Source: Gymnothorax reevesii (lineage: Eukaryota > Chordata > Actinopteri > Anguilliformes > Muraenidae). From it: 64,000 nucleotides of DNA. The number at the start of each line of letters is the position of its first letter. Position 1 is the first letter of the stretch. The position numbers and the translations under genes are program-made. The stretch is taken from the NCBI GenBank assembly GCA_029721435.1, contig CM056583.1, positions 70,612,120-70,676,119 on the forward strand, written 5' to 3'. The notes under the pieces were generated by a model. That model made no database searches. It was not told where the DNA came from and saw nothing but the letters and a program-made list of their open reading frames with translations. Shown here in pieces: positions 22,579 through 34,919 of this stretch.

Positions 22579-24075
22579 CAACCCCATTTCTGAAATAGTT
22601 GGAGCGACGAAGTGTAAATTGTGAATAAAATCAAAGTGCAATGACTTTCAGATCACATGAGCCAATATGTTATTTACAAGGGAATATAGATAACATATCA
22701 AATGTTGAAACTGAGACTATTTATATTTTTATCCAAAAAATGAGATTATTTCAAATTTTTTGGCTGCAACAGGCCTCAGAAAGGTGGGACACAGGCAAAA
22801 GAAAGTGGCTGAATGAGCTGAAAGAACATTTAGCAAGCAATGAAGTTAACTGGCATCAGGTGTGGAACATGATTGGCTATAAAAAGGATCTCTTAGAGAG
22901 GCTGAGTCTCTCAGAAGTAAAGATGGCCGGAGGCTCTCCCACCTGTGAAGGCTTGCATAAAAAATTTTTGGAATACTTTAAAAACAATGTTCCTCAACGT
23001 CTAATTGCAAAGGCTCTGAAGGTCTCATCATCGACAGTGCATAACATCATCAAACAATTCAGAGAAACTGGGAAAATCTCTGTGCGTAAGGGACATGGCT
23101 GAAGACCTTCACTGGATGCCCGTGATCTTCTGGCCCTCAGATGCCACTGCATCACTCATCGGCATGAATCTACCATTGACATTACTAAATGGGCCCAGGA
23201 AGATAGAAATCACTGTTTGGAAACAGTCTGCCGTGCCATGCACAGATGTCACCAGAAACTCTATGATGCAAAAATTATTTTTATAAATTATTTTTAATTA
23301 TTATTATTGAGCATGATCCAGAAGGGCTGCCGTGTTCTGTGGGCCAAGACTCATTTAAAATGGACTGTAGCAAAGAGGTGTCCTTTGGTCAGATGAGTCA
23401 AAATTTGACACTCTTGTTGGAAATCATGGGCGTCGTGTCTTCTGGGCTAAAGAGGAGAAAGACCACCCCTCCTGTTATCAGTGTTCAGTTCAAAAGCCAG
23501 CAGCTCTGATGGTAAGGGGATGCATTAGTGCATACGGTATGGGACATTTGCATGTTTTAAAAAGCACCATGAATGCTGAAAGGTATATAAAGGTTTTACA
23601 GCAACATTTGCTCCCCTCCGGACGACATCTATTCCAGGGAAGGCCTTGTGTATTTCAGCAGGACAATGGAAAACCTCATACTGCAGCTATTACAACAGCA
23701 TGGCTTCGTAGTAGAAGAGTCCTGTGCTGAACTGGCCTGCCTGCAGTCCTGATCTTTCACCCATTGAGAACAGTTGGCGCATAATTAAATGAAAAGTCTG
23801 TCAAAGGAGACCCTAAACTCTCCAGCAGCTGGAAGCCTGTATTAAACAAGAGTGGGATCAAATTCTAATGGCTTAACTAAAGAAACTTGTCTCCTCAATG
23901 CCAAGGTGCGTCCAGTACGTGTTAAAAAGAAGAGGGGATACACCATGGTAAACAGGCCCCTCTCCCAACTTTTTTGAGTCCTGTAGCAGCCATCAAATTT
24001 GAAATGAGCTCATTTTGTAGATAAAATTGTAAAATTTCTTAGTTTCAACATTTTCTATGTTTTTGACTTTGTTTC
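22579..24075 (+). mobile_element. Second Tc1-like transposon, right end truncated
   Basis: The left end follows a TA (22577-22578) and starts caaccccatttctgaaa. The internal layout parallels the copy at 3522-5091. On the right, similarity runs to cttagtttcaacattttc near 24050 and then ends; the outer inverted repeat is missing. Confidence 0.85.
22923..23951 (+). pseudogene. Tc1-like transposase, inactivated
   Basis: ATG at 22923 starts MAGGSPTCEGLHKKF, and the helix-turn-helix reads VSSSTVHNIIKQFRETGK, ending at a stop at 23100-23102. After a decayed middle, 23509-23730 encodes [12 protein letters not shown] and [10 protein letters not shown] (second catalytic Asp, near 23662). SPIEN (Glu) follows near 23762 in a different frame, and the tail RRGDTPW ends at 23949-23951. 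The first Asp region near 23393 is VRxDESKF-like after a frame change. Multiple stops and shifts make it dead. It is a diverged relative of the transposase at 3883-4868; corresponding words (PQRAIA / PQRLIA, SSSTVRNI / SSSTVHNI) show common descent. Confidence 0.85.
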
Positions 24076-24080
24076 TAGAG

Positions 24081-24135
24081 CAGAACTCTGAAACTTAAAG
24101 ATATGGCCTTGAAACTTGGTGAACTTGAAAATAGT
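24081..24135. repeat. Right member of the direct repeat flanking the Tc1 copy
   Basis: Diverged copy of 22496-22548; together they bracket the transposon. Confidence 0.6.
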
Positions 24136-25823
24136 TCTCCAAAATAATGAATATGTTAGCTATTAAGTGGCGGGGGATATAGCTGACTTTTTCTTCTTGT
24201 TTGTTTTGTGTTTGTACATTTGCAACTAACACTTTTGGCAACTGTGCAGATCACAGCTACCTTGTTTAATACAGTCTATCTAGTCCGGACACATGAGCAG
24301 AACCTCCAAACACGATCCACTGTGGTTATCAGCAAATTGTGTTGCGTTACGAGAAGAAGCGTCTGGTTGTCATTTGTTTACCATGGTGTGTCTTTATTTG
24401 TCAAAATGAATAGCCTCCAATAGCAATTTGGAATTATGTCCAGTTAACTTAATTCTTTTTCTGAAATAGGAGAGGTAACATTATAGGTATGTTCTCTGTT
24501 GCATTCAAAAACTCAACATTCTGTGGTTGACCATCCTAAATCAACAGCTGATTAGTAATTGATGTTGAGACAATATGCGATAGATTCCCTTCAAAATCAT
24601 GTGTCCAGAGTGACAATCAAACAATCAAGGCGATTCACAATGTTCACTTAAGAAAACAGAAGGCATTTTCCGAATATACCACTTCTCAGACACCACAAGA
24701 AAATTACTCTGAATGACACATTTTACCTGAAATGTAATACGGGATACTAATAATCAATACATGCCCCCAACTACCAATTATGTCAAAACTGATCATATTA
24801 ATGCATGCCCGCAGTAATTTTAAGAGGTTGAATGTGGATACGCTATGGAGTGAAATGCACCTCATGTTGTGGAACTGATTCGGCTTTTCTATGCACCGGG
24901 AATAGGCATGGGTTTTAAGCTCATAATATTGGGCAACGTTCAAGTACACTGAAAGTGGGAATGCGTGACCATGAGCAAATGAAGTGAGGAAGTCTAACAA
25001 CAGAACACAAGCTAGTGGTTTGTTGAATGTACGCCTAGGCCTGAGAGACATGAACAACTCAAGTATAGTTTTCTGTTCCATATCTAATGCCTTTTCTATC
25101 AATAAAATTATATATCATTGTGGTGAATCATGTAGATACTGGATTTTGATCGGAAATATTGGCTAGCCAATGTTGGACACTCACTGAGCGAGTGCACAAG
25201 TGACTTTGATGAAATGTTTTAGTGCTTATTTTGCTGTAACCTGAACAGCAAGTTGAGGCTCCTAGTATGCACTCATGTTCATTATATATATGCACTGATG
25301 ACTCACACATATCGGTACTTGCTGTCTGCCCCTCTTCCTTCGCCTATGTTTGGTGTAATTGAACATATGATTTTTCTGCTTTATTTTCATCATTGGTTGC
25401 TTCAGGTCTGCCTTTAATGAACATCTACTGTGTAAAGTGATTTGCAGGCAGAGGAAGGTAGAATGAGTGCCCTCCAGTATGCACATCTCCAGAATTGTTT
25501 GGAAATCAATGAAGCAACACGGCAACTAAGCCTATGTGCATTTCACAGTGCCCTTTTGTGTTAAGGATGCTGTAATGTCAATACCAAAAAGGCTGCTTAA
25601 GTGATGCTCCCTTGGGCCTTATTACTGTTCTCGCAGCTGTCGTAGGAAGATGGGGTGCAGGGGTATGTATCGGTTGGAAGAATCTCCCAGGAAATTTGAA
25701 GCCGTATGTCCCACAGCCTAGCCTTACAACACTCTCATAATTGGCTTAAGAAGCATCTGCCTGGTAAGAATGTCATCTTGTTTCAAGAAAAAAAATGCAT
25801 ATGATTTATAAATGACCGTATTC
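24136..25823. other. No recognisable gene
   Basis: Non-coding; the longest open frame (132 codons, minus strand, 24704-25102) has no motif I recognise. Confidence 0.35.
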
Positions 25824-26242
25824 ATTACCTCTGCCTCCAACGCAGTTGGAGCGAGAGGTTATCTTTTCATCTCTGTTTGTTAGTTTGTTTGTGAACAGAA
25901 TAAATCTAAAACTTGGGGTGGATTTGAATGAAAATTGATGGAAGGATGACGTTTGGATCAAAGAATAACTGATTAACTTCTAGTGCATTTAGATTAAAGG
26001 TCATGGTCAGGGAGGCCCTTTCTCATAGTAACCCTGGGTTTATGTGTAGCCAACATATCATTCGGACCCTGGGGTTAGCAGGAGAGGATGAAGAGGGAGT
26101 GAGTAAATGGCGATCTGCGTGCATTCTGTAAGTGGATTAGGAGACTAACAGTTCACGTTTGTGCCAGTGCCCTAATAGGCGTGTGTGGCTGTAAGACTGA
26201 TTGCGCTATTGGCGGAGGTATGCTCTCTACTGAGTGCATTCT
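25824..26242. repeat. Interspersed repeat with TACCTCCGCC-type inverted ends
   Basis: Starts tacctctgcctcc and ends ggcggaggtatgctctc. The ends are inverted copies over about 10 bp. A second copy lies at 36784-37045. Both contain the gtttgtttgt run and tggatttgaatgaaa-like words of a dispersed repeat common in fishes; the class is unclear. Confidence 0.6.
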
Positions 26243-26384
26243 CATTTGACTTGTATTCGCTGCACATATTGTACTATTGTGGCTTCTTAATAAGCATATT
26301 TCTGAGGGAGTGTCTTGCCCTGCCACTCCTCTTGGGTCTTTTAAGGGAGACTTGGATCACATTATTATTATTATTTATTTATTT

Positions 26385-26475
26385 TTTTATATAACCTCTA
26401 TTTTACCAGGTAAAATGTTTCAGAACCAGTTCTCATTTGCAAACATGACCTGGCCAAGAGGGCCCAGTAGGAATA
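26385..26475. repeat. Short dispersed fish repeat
   Basis: The words ccaggtaaaatgtttcag, ttctcatttgcaa and gacctggccaagag form a motif dispersed in teleost genomes. The element class is not resolved here. Confidence 0.45.
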
Positions 26476-27225
26476 AGTACATTGATCCATATAAACATAT
26501 AAACCCTCTGAGCACAAAACAAAAATACATCAGTCAACAAAGAGCAAGCGTGCAAATCATGAGAGCAGGATAAACAGCAGGGAAGAGAAGAAGAATAGAT
26601 CAGCAAGCATTAAAGGGAAAGAGGGGGGAAGTAATGCTTATGTGTATGTATGCATGCGCGTGCATGTGAACGAAGAGGTGAAGTTTTGGAGGAAAAAGTG
26701 TGTATGTGTGTGTGAGAATGTGTGCATGTAAGTATGAACCAGGGTGATCAACAAGAACAACAGTCGACCATAATCTGTTGGAGCCTATGGTTGACAGTGG
26801 TAAGAGATGTCAAAGTGGCGAGGTGTTACATCAGAGGTGTTATAGTATGTTTACTGGACATTAAAAGATAAAGCTTGTTCCTCTCTATCATAATGAAGTT
26901 TGGATATGCAACTGTTCATTCGACAGTTACTTCCCTTGTTTGCGGCTTAATATGATCCCATTTTCATTACAAGCTCTGCAATGGCTATTCTTCCTTATAA
27001 CATGAACATTTTAACTGTCTGTTTATTATGTACGCAGGTTGCTTGTAAATAGATAGGCATTTCCTTTCAACTCACAACTATCACAAGAGGTTGAGTGAAG
27101 CACAATCATTCTCCGGTAAATTGTTTCAAAAATGGCCCTGCATTATCTTACAAAATGGTATGGATAAAATGAACAAAATGACATTAGAAGAAAAACTAGC
27201 CACTTTGTTGAATCATTCATGTTAA

Positions 27226-27230
<5 letters not shown>
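26476..27230. other. No recognisable gene
   Basis: Non-coding, with a short tgtgtg-rich patch at about 26695-26730. Confidence 0.4.
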
Positions 27231-27276
<46 letters not shown>

Positions 27277-27312
27277 GTGCGAGTGTGCGTGTGAGCGCGT
27301 GCGTGCATGTGT
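27231..27312. repeat. (GT)n microsatellite, imperfect at its right end
   Basis: Pure GT to about 27270, then GT/GC/GA variants. The minus-strand frame over it encodes only Thr-His repeats and is not a gene. Confidence 0.97.
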
Positions 27313-27681
27313 GTTTAAAACGCCTTTGTGCAGATGTAGACTCCGGCGTCCGTAAATTCGGAAATTCAATTCTTAAATAATTCTGTAATTGAATTTCCAA
27401 ATTTCTTGCTTCACTGTAACAATTTTCCAGAGTCTCTGTGGCACAAATATTGAGCTATACAGCCTAGATAGGCTCATGCATAACAGGAAAAAATTGGCTT
27501 TATTTGTATTCTGTAGCCTGCATAGGTGTTTCACGGCATGTAGGTCTGTGTGGAGTTTACATGTTATTCTTTTATCCGTTAGATTTCACTGGGTACCTCA
27601 CTTTCCTCCCAAGGTCCAAAGATGAGCATTTTGTCCAACTGAAAACTAAATTGCCTATTGGTAGGCATGTGAGTTAATGGT

Positions 27682-27683
<2 letters not shown>

Positions 27684-27755
<72 letters not shown>
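27684..27755. repeat. (GT)n microsatellite
   Basis: About 35 GT units with one substitution near the right end. Confidence 0.97.
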
Positions 27756-27756
<1 letters not shown>

Positions 27757-28039
27757 TGTGACCTGCAATGAATTGGCAAACTTTTTTTTTTGAGAAACTA
27801 TGCACTGATAAGTTCCTGATCAACATTGGCAGTTCCACAATAACAAAATTATTGTGATCCAGCAAAGTGAACTTGTCATAGGTTGTTTGAAAGTAAGCTT
27901 GTTAGCAGTGCAGGTTCTATAGCTAGAGGTAAATTTATGACATTGTTTTCTGTGTTGCATTATGACTGACACCAAGCGTGGATGTAATAATCATTGAGCT
28001 CATTGAATCTCCAGTTCTAATCTTCTTTCCTGAGCATTC

Positions 28040-28565
28040 AAATCATTGCAAGAATTCTTTTACTTTGAATTGTAAACCCCCTGCAGAATCTTTATATCAT
28101 GAGCATAAACAGCTATCCCGGGAGTCATTCACTAGAGTGAATACAGAGGAGTTCAGTTCAGATCTAGTCAAATCCTTGAAAACTCATTGGATTGCCCTTC
28201 ACAGTGCTGATGGATAATGACCCTACGCATACTGCGAAAGCAGCTGTAACCTTTAGTAAAAAGTTATTTCAATAATCTGACTCGAATCCCATTTAGCATA
28301 TATTTCACTTTCTGAAGGCAAAAGTCAAGCCAAAACACGAAACGAACTAGCAGGACCTGAAGACTACTGCAATGAAGCTCTCGAAGAAATCACCAGGGAA
28401 GATACTCAGTTTCTCGTGAAGCAGTGGGTGCCAGATTTCAGGTAGTCACTGACTGCATAGTATTTGCAACTGATAATTAAACGTCAGTTAAATGCATGGA
28501 TTATTGTTTGTTCAATTACTTTTGACACCCCTGAATTGGGGGATGGTGTGGTGTGGCAGACCCTG
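28040..28565 (+). pseudogene. Tc1/mariner-type transposase tail, heavily decayed
   Basis: The stretch near 28208-28245 reads MDNDPTHTAKAAV in one frame, the QxDNDPKHTAK motif that carries the second catalytic Asp of Tc1-type transposases. Downstream, 28355-28440 reads QDLKTTAMKLSKKSPGK in one frame and EITREDTQFLV in another, resembling the C-terminal helix of such proteins, then ttcaattacttttgacacc near 28514, a word found near the right end of such elements. No open frame spans it and no inverted ends were identified. Assignment is by motif recognition only. Confidence 0.6.
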
Positions 28566-30490
28566 TAGCCGACTGAAAGAAATGATAAACTCTGTCGAGA
28601 TGCTGATGGCTCTGAGTAGTACAGTGTCACTCCCCATGGTCAGTATCTCTGCATTTTACTTGATCAAAAGGCAGTAATGGAACATTTTATTATTAATGTA
28701 ATTTTCATATCTGTTATTATTCTGCATTACAGATTAGATTTCTGAAAATTTATATGAAATGGAACCTTTAAAACTATTGGTTAAAAGATGTTTCCTCAAG
28801 CTCAGAATATCTTATGATGCATGCATTGGGGTACAGCATTAGAGAAACCATGTGACACTGGTTTCTACGATTGTGTCCCGGGGCCCATTATTGTGTCCCA
28901 GTTAAGCAAAAATAGACTTTCACGGGAGCCCGACATACACTAACCCGATGGTAGTTTCTCTACATGGCGTTCTGCAGAGAACAAAATCCAGGTCTCTCCA
29001 GTAGTATTTTTTCATACCTGCACGTTGCTGAAATTTGGAATGTAGCAAATTTAGGGCCTCCTCGTCCACATTCTTTTGCAAGGGGATTAATAATGACAAG
29101 TCCGATGTTATGCATTTGAAATCAGTTCAGTGGGGCCCCCATTGCTAAAGTTTGCCATTAAATTTTTCTTTAATCGTGCAAATGGTATTTAAAACATTAT
29201 TCTGTTTTTATGTCTGTTATGGAACTTAAAGCAGCACACATAAAGGTCAAATGTCATCTGTTTCTTTTGAATTGACAGCTATTTTGCTGGGGGTGAAAAA
29301 ACGGATTGTCAGGTCTCGCCTCTTTCGGACGAGCACACAGGCCAATTAAGACCTGGAGCGCTGCCACATTCAGTCATCAAGAAGGATCATCTGTGTGTGA
29401 TTACCGATGAGTGTTGCCAGCATGTATTGTACAATTGCTTTCCCATTGTTCCTCGTAACTTCTCGTAAGCCATACACCTGTATAGCTTAGAGCTTCGTTT
29501 GGCGTGCTTTATATCGCTAAAACAAACCATTGATATAAGTGCTGTGCAGTACCATCACTTTATAGATATACGGAACCTCGTTTACATTCTTCTTCACTTT
29601 GATTGTAATACTAGTCCTGTTGTGTTATAACGTATTGTTTGTATTGCTAATGGTTGTTTTTTTTTTTTTTTTTTGGAACCATGATTCCTCTTTTGTTTGT
29701 GTAATTTGTGTTTGCCTCCCACTTGCACGGTCGGCATAATACAACATGCGACTAAATCCATCCTTGCACTTGAATCCAGTCCACATTTTCCTGGCCTCCA
29801 TGCCATCTATTACAGGTGATTTTGCATATATTTTGCCTCAGTTTTACACCTATGAAGCAGGAAGTGATGGAATGTCGTGATTTCTTTTTTCAGTCCAGTG
29901 TAAATGTTTCATTCACATCGAAAGATTTATGTAAATCAGCAAGTATCTGCATATTCGTCAATTTCATGTGCATTGGCAAATTAGTATTATTTAGGTATTT
30001 CAGAGATGCATGAATTCAGAGCAGCTTAATTTTGCATCCTCAACATCTGGACCGTCCCGTATCATCTTTAGGTAAAATGTGCAGAACCACTTTAGATAAC
30101 ACATAATAGGAAGGATGTTGTGAAACAAAAGTTTCTTAATAATAACTGTTAATTTGGAAATGTTCTGAAATCAGAGATGTGGTAATTAAAATGCCACCAG
30201 TGTGAATATATTTTGTTAATGGAACATCAAATAAAACATGTAGCCAGATTGGAAATTACTTTGAGGCAAAATAATCGCCTATTAAAAAGAAGACAAATTA
30301 CTCACATGTAATTTACTTGTTCATTATAACAGAGAATAAACCAGTTGTCAGTTCACTGTACATTTTGTTTATATATTTATTTGAACCCAAGCAGTAACTT
30401 GTACAATCAGCCAACGTGTAGACCTGATGAACGATTCGGCATTATAAACAATTCCATATATATACAGTATATTGTGTGAATGTATGTGTT
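28566..30490. other. No recognisable gene
   Basis: Non-coding; includes the small direct repeat ttgtgtcccggggccc / ttgtgtcccagtt at about 28872-28905 and a T run at 29656-29674. Confidence 0.4.
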
Positions 30491-30496
30491 TATATA

Positions 30497-31936
30497 TTAA
30501 ATTACCATTACATAAACTCTGAAAACTCTCAACATTATCAGGTGTGGCAAGTTTTCATTTATAACGCATATCGATTACAACTCCGGACTTCCCGCGCTTT
30601 CTTTACCCAGCGGTTGAAAGCAATGCATGTATTTCACGATTGTTTAAATGCAATTTGATCATTTGAAACTTCTTTATGCAATTACATTGCTTCCAACCCC
30701 TCCATGCACAAAGACTTCAATTCTGCACGAGATTCTCTCACATAGCCTTTGCGTTGATTGAATAATTGCTGACTACAGCAGATGAACGTAAATATGCCAC
30801 TTAAGCTCACACCGAATGTGTGAGCGCTGACGGGTATGCTGTTATGATTCTGCCTTATGTGTGTTGTCTTGCGCTTAATTGTGCTTGTGCCTTGCTTTCG
30901 TTTTATTTTTCAGCTTTCATTTCGGCCGTCTGATGATCGATACCCTCTCTTCCAAACTCCAGTGATGTCGCGTGACAGCCTTTAGCATGCCTGTGTCTGC
31001 GTTGTCTAATCGCGTTTCCTCTTTTGGTTTCGGCTCTGGTATTTCATTCATTGCTTCCACCTGTGCTTAATTCTGGGTCTCGCTAAACTCTGAGTGATTG
31101 CTTTCTTTGATAGGATATTACTAACCCGCACTAACCAACACTTATTTGAGGGTGACTGTAAATATTTTATCACGTTTCATTTACCCAAACTAACTCATTA
31201 GCGAGTGTGTGTGTTTCTAGCTTTAGTAATTCCTGCCTAAGCCTTCCCTGATTAACTGCATTTAAAGCTGTGCTTTCCTTTGCTTCTCTCGTGATGCTTT
31301 TTACTCGTCACGTTTAGATTACCTTAATCTAAACTGTCTAGTTTGATTGATGGTCTCAGTGTCTTGTCTCAAGCCATTATTATTAACCCGGTTCTCATGT
31401 AATTGTTTATTTATCCCACGTGTTTCTGTTCCAGTCAAGATTGCTTTTCAAGTCCTCGTCTGCTCTCGTGACTATATATGTGACAGAGATGGGAGGGATC
31501 ATCCAACGGAACTTTGCTAGACTCTGCTCTGTACTGTGAAATCTCAGCTCCTGTGCCTTCCCAAGTATTTCCTTGTGCTAATTTCCGAGTCTTTTTTTTT
31601 TTTTTGCTGCGCCCTCGTCTTGTCTCCCAGTGTGTCCGTCAGTTAGTTAGGTTCAGTTTTTGTTTTTGTAGTTTATGTACTCTTGGAGTGAGTATTTATG
31701 TTTCCCCCTGCCGTTGGTAGTGTACCTTAGTTTGCCCAATCGTTCAGTGCTTGTGCACAGTGTTTTGTTTCTGACCTGTGTGCCTATTTTCTTCTAGTGT
31801 TTAGTGTTTCAATAAGCACTTTGGATCCTGCATCTGGTGTTCCCCTGACCTCTTCCTAACATATGCGTTGTAAATGAAAACTGGTCACACCTGATAATGT
31901 TGAGTTTTTGGAGTTTCTATAATGGTAATTTAAATT
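30497..31936. repeat. Inverted-repeat element split by a solo LTR
   Basis: The arm 30497-30571 (aaattaccattacataaac ... caggtgtggcaagttttc) is an inverted copy of 31862-31936 (gaaaactggtcacacctg ... taatggtaattt), about 75 bp at roughly 85 percent identity by eye. The LTR at 30840-31861 lies just inside the right arm. Beyond it, ccgccactg at 32013-32021 resembles a hAT terminus, but no matching left end is clear. Confidence 0.65.
30840..31861 (+). mobile_element. Solo LTR of an LTR retrotransposon, perfect 5-bp duplication
   Basis: The 1022-bp unit starts tgttatgattctgcc and ends gacctcttcctaaca, i.e. TG...CA with TGTT..AACA edges. It is flanked on both sides by tatgc (30835-30839 and 31862-31866), a perfect 5-bp target duplication. 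Near the right end, caataagcactttggatcc resembles the terminal part of Ty3/gypsy-type LTRs in fish. No internal coding region remains, so it arose by recombination between two LTRs. The orientation given assumes that this AATAAG-like signal is at the 3' end. Confidence 0.92.
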
Positions 31937-32099
31937 AATGATTGAAAACAGGTCATGACCGATCATTAATTTCAAGGGATTGTTTTGAGCCTCCCCAGTT
32001 GCCAGTTCACGAACCGCCACTGATATATATAGTATGTCTGTGGAGGTGGTACTGTTGAGAAAGTTTAGATAAGTTGTAACTTGGCTCTCCGTTGTAAAA

Positions 32100-34911
32100 T
32101 TCATACATCAAACATGACACGAGGAAAAACATATTTTAGGTATGGCTCAGTACTGATAGCAAACTATGGAGGAACAAACTAAAAGAGGAAGAAAAGGATG
32201 GGGATGGGCTTTTGAGGTTTTAGTTGCTGCCCTTAAGAGTGGACAAGGGCAGGTAAGAGTAGGCAAGTCGGTTTGGCTTTGAAACGCGGTGGTATGTGGG
32301 TATGTCATTCAGTCTGCTTTGCAATTCTTGAATGTGTCAGCGCCTGGCATGTGCAATAATTGCCATGATGACCCAATAACGAAGAGGGAGCCCAAAATCA
32401 TTGAAAGTGACGTGGTGTTCTTGGTATAATGCTGATTTACTGAACTCCAGTTATGAGTCAAGTTGATTTGAAACTAAATCTCCCAATTTTGGTCCCTTTG
32501 ACTAGAAGATGCTGTTGAATGGTAATGTCACAAGCGAGGTTGTGGCCTCTGATTGTGTCCATTATCTCAATCTCAGTGTCATGCCTTTGTGGATGAAGAT
32601 GGTGGAGGAAAATTTCTGCTATACGTATGTACCATGGCCCCCTGTTTGGTTTGTATCGCTAACTTAGTGGTCATATTGGTTGAATGACATCAGGATCATG
32701 GTGGCAGGAGAGATGACAAGCCAGCAGTTACCCGCTTGTTCTACCTTAGTTTTAGCTCACGTCATCCTGGACAGATCCCCTTGGCACCTTGGCATAAGCT
32801 GCACAGGCAGTTGGTTGAATCTCAGCTAAAGAGGTCACTGATACAAAGCCAATGTATGTCCTTTGTGTTGGTTTGCATGTTTTGGTTGGGAAGGAGATAG
32901 AGAGAGGGGTTGTCATCGTGGTAGGCGAACATAGGTGGTATTTTGCGGATAAAGTTTGTTTTTTTTCCCCAAAAACCATAATTTAATAAGGACTTAAATG
33001 TTTTGTCTCTCTATGGTGGATTAAGTCAAGGTGAATCCTTTCTTTAGGTTCTGATGGTTAACATGGATCGGAATTGCCCTGCCGAGGCTATATGCTAGAT
33101 GCGCCCATGAAATTAGCACAACTGTGGTGGTAGCAGATTTAACATTTCTCTTACCATGTCTAGAGGAAGTATAGAGGCTGGTATCCTTCCTCTGCTCAAA
33201 CTGTTGACTGAGGCACTAAATTCCCACTAAAGGTATCTAGAGCATGCAAGGTACTATTTAATATTAGGGAGTGCATATTTACAGTCAGTATAATTCCCTG
33301 CAGACTTTTATCCAGATCTTGCAGTTATTGTTGTTGTAGCAAACATTTCTCTTGGATTAATTGCATCTCCTCGTTAAGTTCACCCACTTCACATTCAAGC
33401 ATACTGAGAATGATGGAGTTACATAGCTCTTATAGGAAATGAGGAACCGACGGTTGATACTCGTGTAATCAGTCAACCAAGAAACCACTTTTGTTGGTTG
33501 TTACCACTGACATCTTCCGCAGTAACAAGAATCTTTTGCAGGTTTTCTAGAGTGTGGGCAATGGTGAATTTGATGTGTTTGAATTTTTCTTGGGTTTGGA
33601 TTTCATTATCTCCACCATTATATTATATTGTTTCATTATATACTGACATCTCTGGGCTAGCTTGATGTGTTTGTGATGCACATCTCAGGGGTCTAATCGA
33701 TTGTGTATTCTTTGAGCAAAGAAGTTGCAATGAGTAATTAAAAGTCCAGGGATCACCTGTAGGACTATGCTGGTTGACGGGCCAATTTCTACCACCTCAG
33801 TGGCTTGGGTGAGTTGTAGTGTTAGAATAATGCCCTGAGCCCAAGGGAAGTTCATCTTGAAGCAAAAAATAATCTTGCTACAGTTTTTTTGGGGGATTGC
33901 TGTTCGCTGTTAGTGCATGCTATTGTTTGTATAAGCGTGCTTTACAGCATGCTGTAGGATGTGTTACTGCCATTGGTCAATTCTCTTTTTAAGCAGAGAC
34001 CGCTCAATGGGTTTGATCTGGTGGGAGTTGGACCTATTTATAGGCCAGTTTCTGATTTGGTTTGGTGAGCTACAAGTGAGGGCTTTCTAACAATGTCAAA
34101 AGGCCCTGACCTGCTTGGTGAGAACTTTGAGATACCATCTGGTTCAAAGAATTTGAATTAGATGACCTTATTTCCCACCTCCTGGTTTGATGCTTTTCCG
34201 TCATAGTCAGCCTTTTGATCCTTGACATTGGCTTCCAGGTTTGCATGGGCTCAAGCTAACGTTGACTGGAGGTGTTTGCACAGGTCTGTCGCATATTGGT
34301 GTGCCATGAATGCAGTCGTGACACTGATGTGTTCTGGAAGGTTCAGAATATGCAATGGAAATGCCATTTCTCTCCCAATCATCATGTCAAACAGTGTAAC
34401 CTCAGTGGTGTGCCGTCAACAAAACAAGGAGTTTCATAACCCAATCATTTCCATTACTGCTAACATGCTTCTTGAGCATACTGACAATGTGACAGTTACC
34501 CCGCTCAACCTGACCCCATGACTGGGCATAGTAGGCGATGTGGAACTGAAATTCCATGCCTAGCATTTCCCCCCACTGTTCTCATGACCAATGCATCAAA
34601 ATGAATGGTCCTGCCAGAGTCAGTCAGCAGCTGAACACATAATTCATCAAAAGAAGGGCTGTGCTTTTTGTCATGTTGTTTGGTACTGGAAGACACTGAA
34701 CTAACTTTGTAAGGGCACTAGTGTCTGTCTCACCTCGCTCAGATTTGGGTACTCGTCCAATCCAATTCACCTTCAGGTTGGACGAAGGACATGTAATTCC
34801 TTTGACTCGAAGTGGAGTTTGATTCAACAACGGGGTTGGGCTGAATTGGCAGTACAATGCAAAACCTGATTTAATCAATGGAACCAGGTTCAGAATCTGA
34901 TATGTACCCAT
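32100..34911 (-). mobile_element. Decayed retroelement with integrase remains
   Basis: Minus-strand similarity to a retroviral/LTR-type integrase runs from about 34911 to 34020, and uncertain downstream coding traces extend to about 32100. No LTRs were found. If it is an old endogenous retrovirus, the downstream part could be an envelope relic, but this is a weak inference. Confidence 0.5.
34020..34911 (-). pseudogene. Retroelement integrase relic
   Basis: On the minus strand the catalytic core is seen as TDSG near 34640 (second catalytic Asp context), SWGQVERGN near 34515 (catalytic Glu) and SNGNDWVMKL near 34455. A MMIGREMAFP-like word follows near 34370, and a C-terminal part runs on to about 34020. 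The order matches D..D-x35-E integrases of retroviruses and LTR retrotransposons, which join element DNA to the host chromosome. Many stops and shifts interrupt it. It could belong to an endogenous retrovirus or to a gypsy-like element; the fragment does not decide. Confidence 0.65.
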
Positions 34912-34919
34912 AGTAAATA

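Noticed and set aside
24704..25102. 132-codon minus-strand frame
   Set aside because: No recognisable domain or gene context; its length is possible by chance in 64 kb.
27143..27865. Minus-strand frames rich in Thr-His repeats
   Set aside because: They are translations of the GT microsatellites.
32100..34000. Possible envelope gene downstream of the integrase relic
   Set aside because: Only scattered, frame-shifted words; not enough to call a gene.
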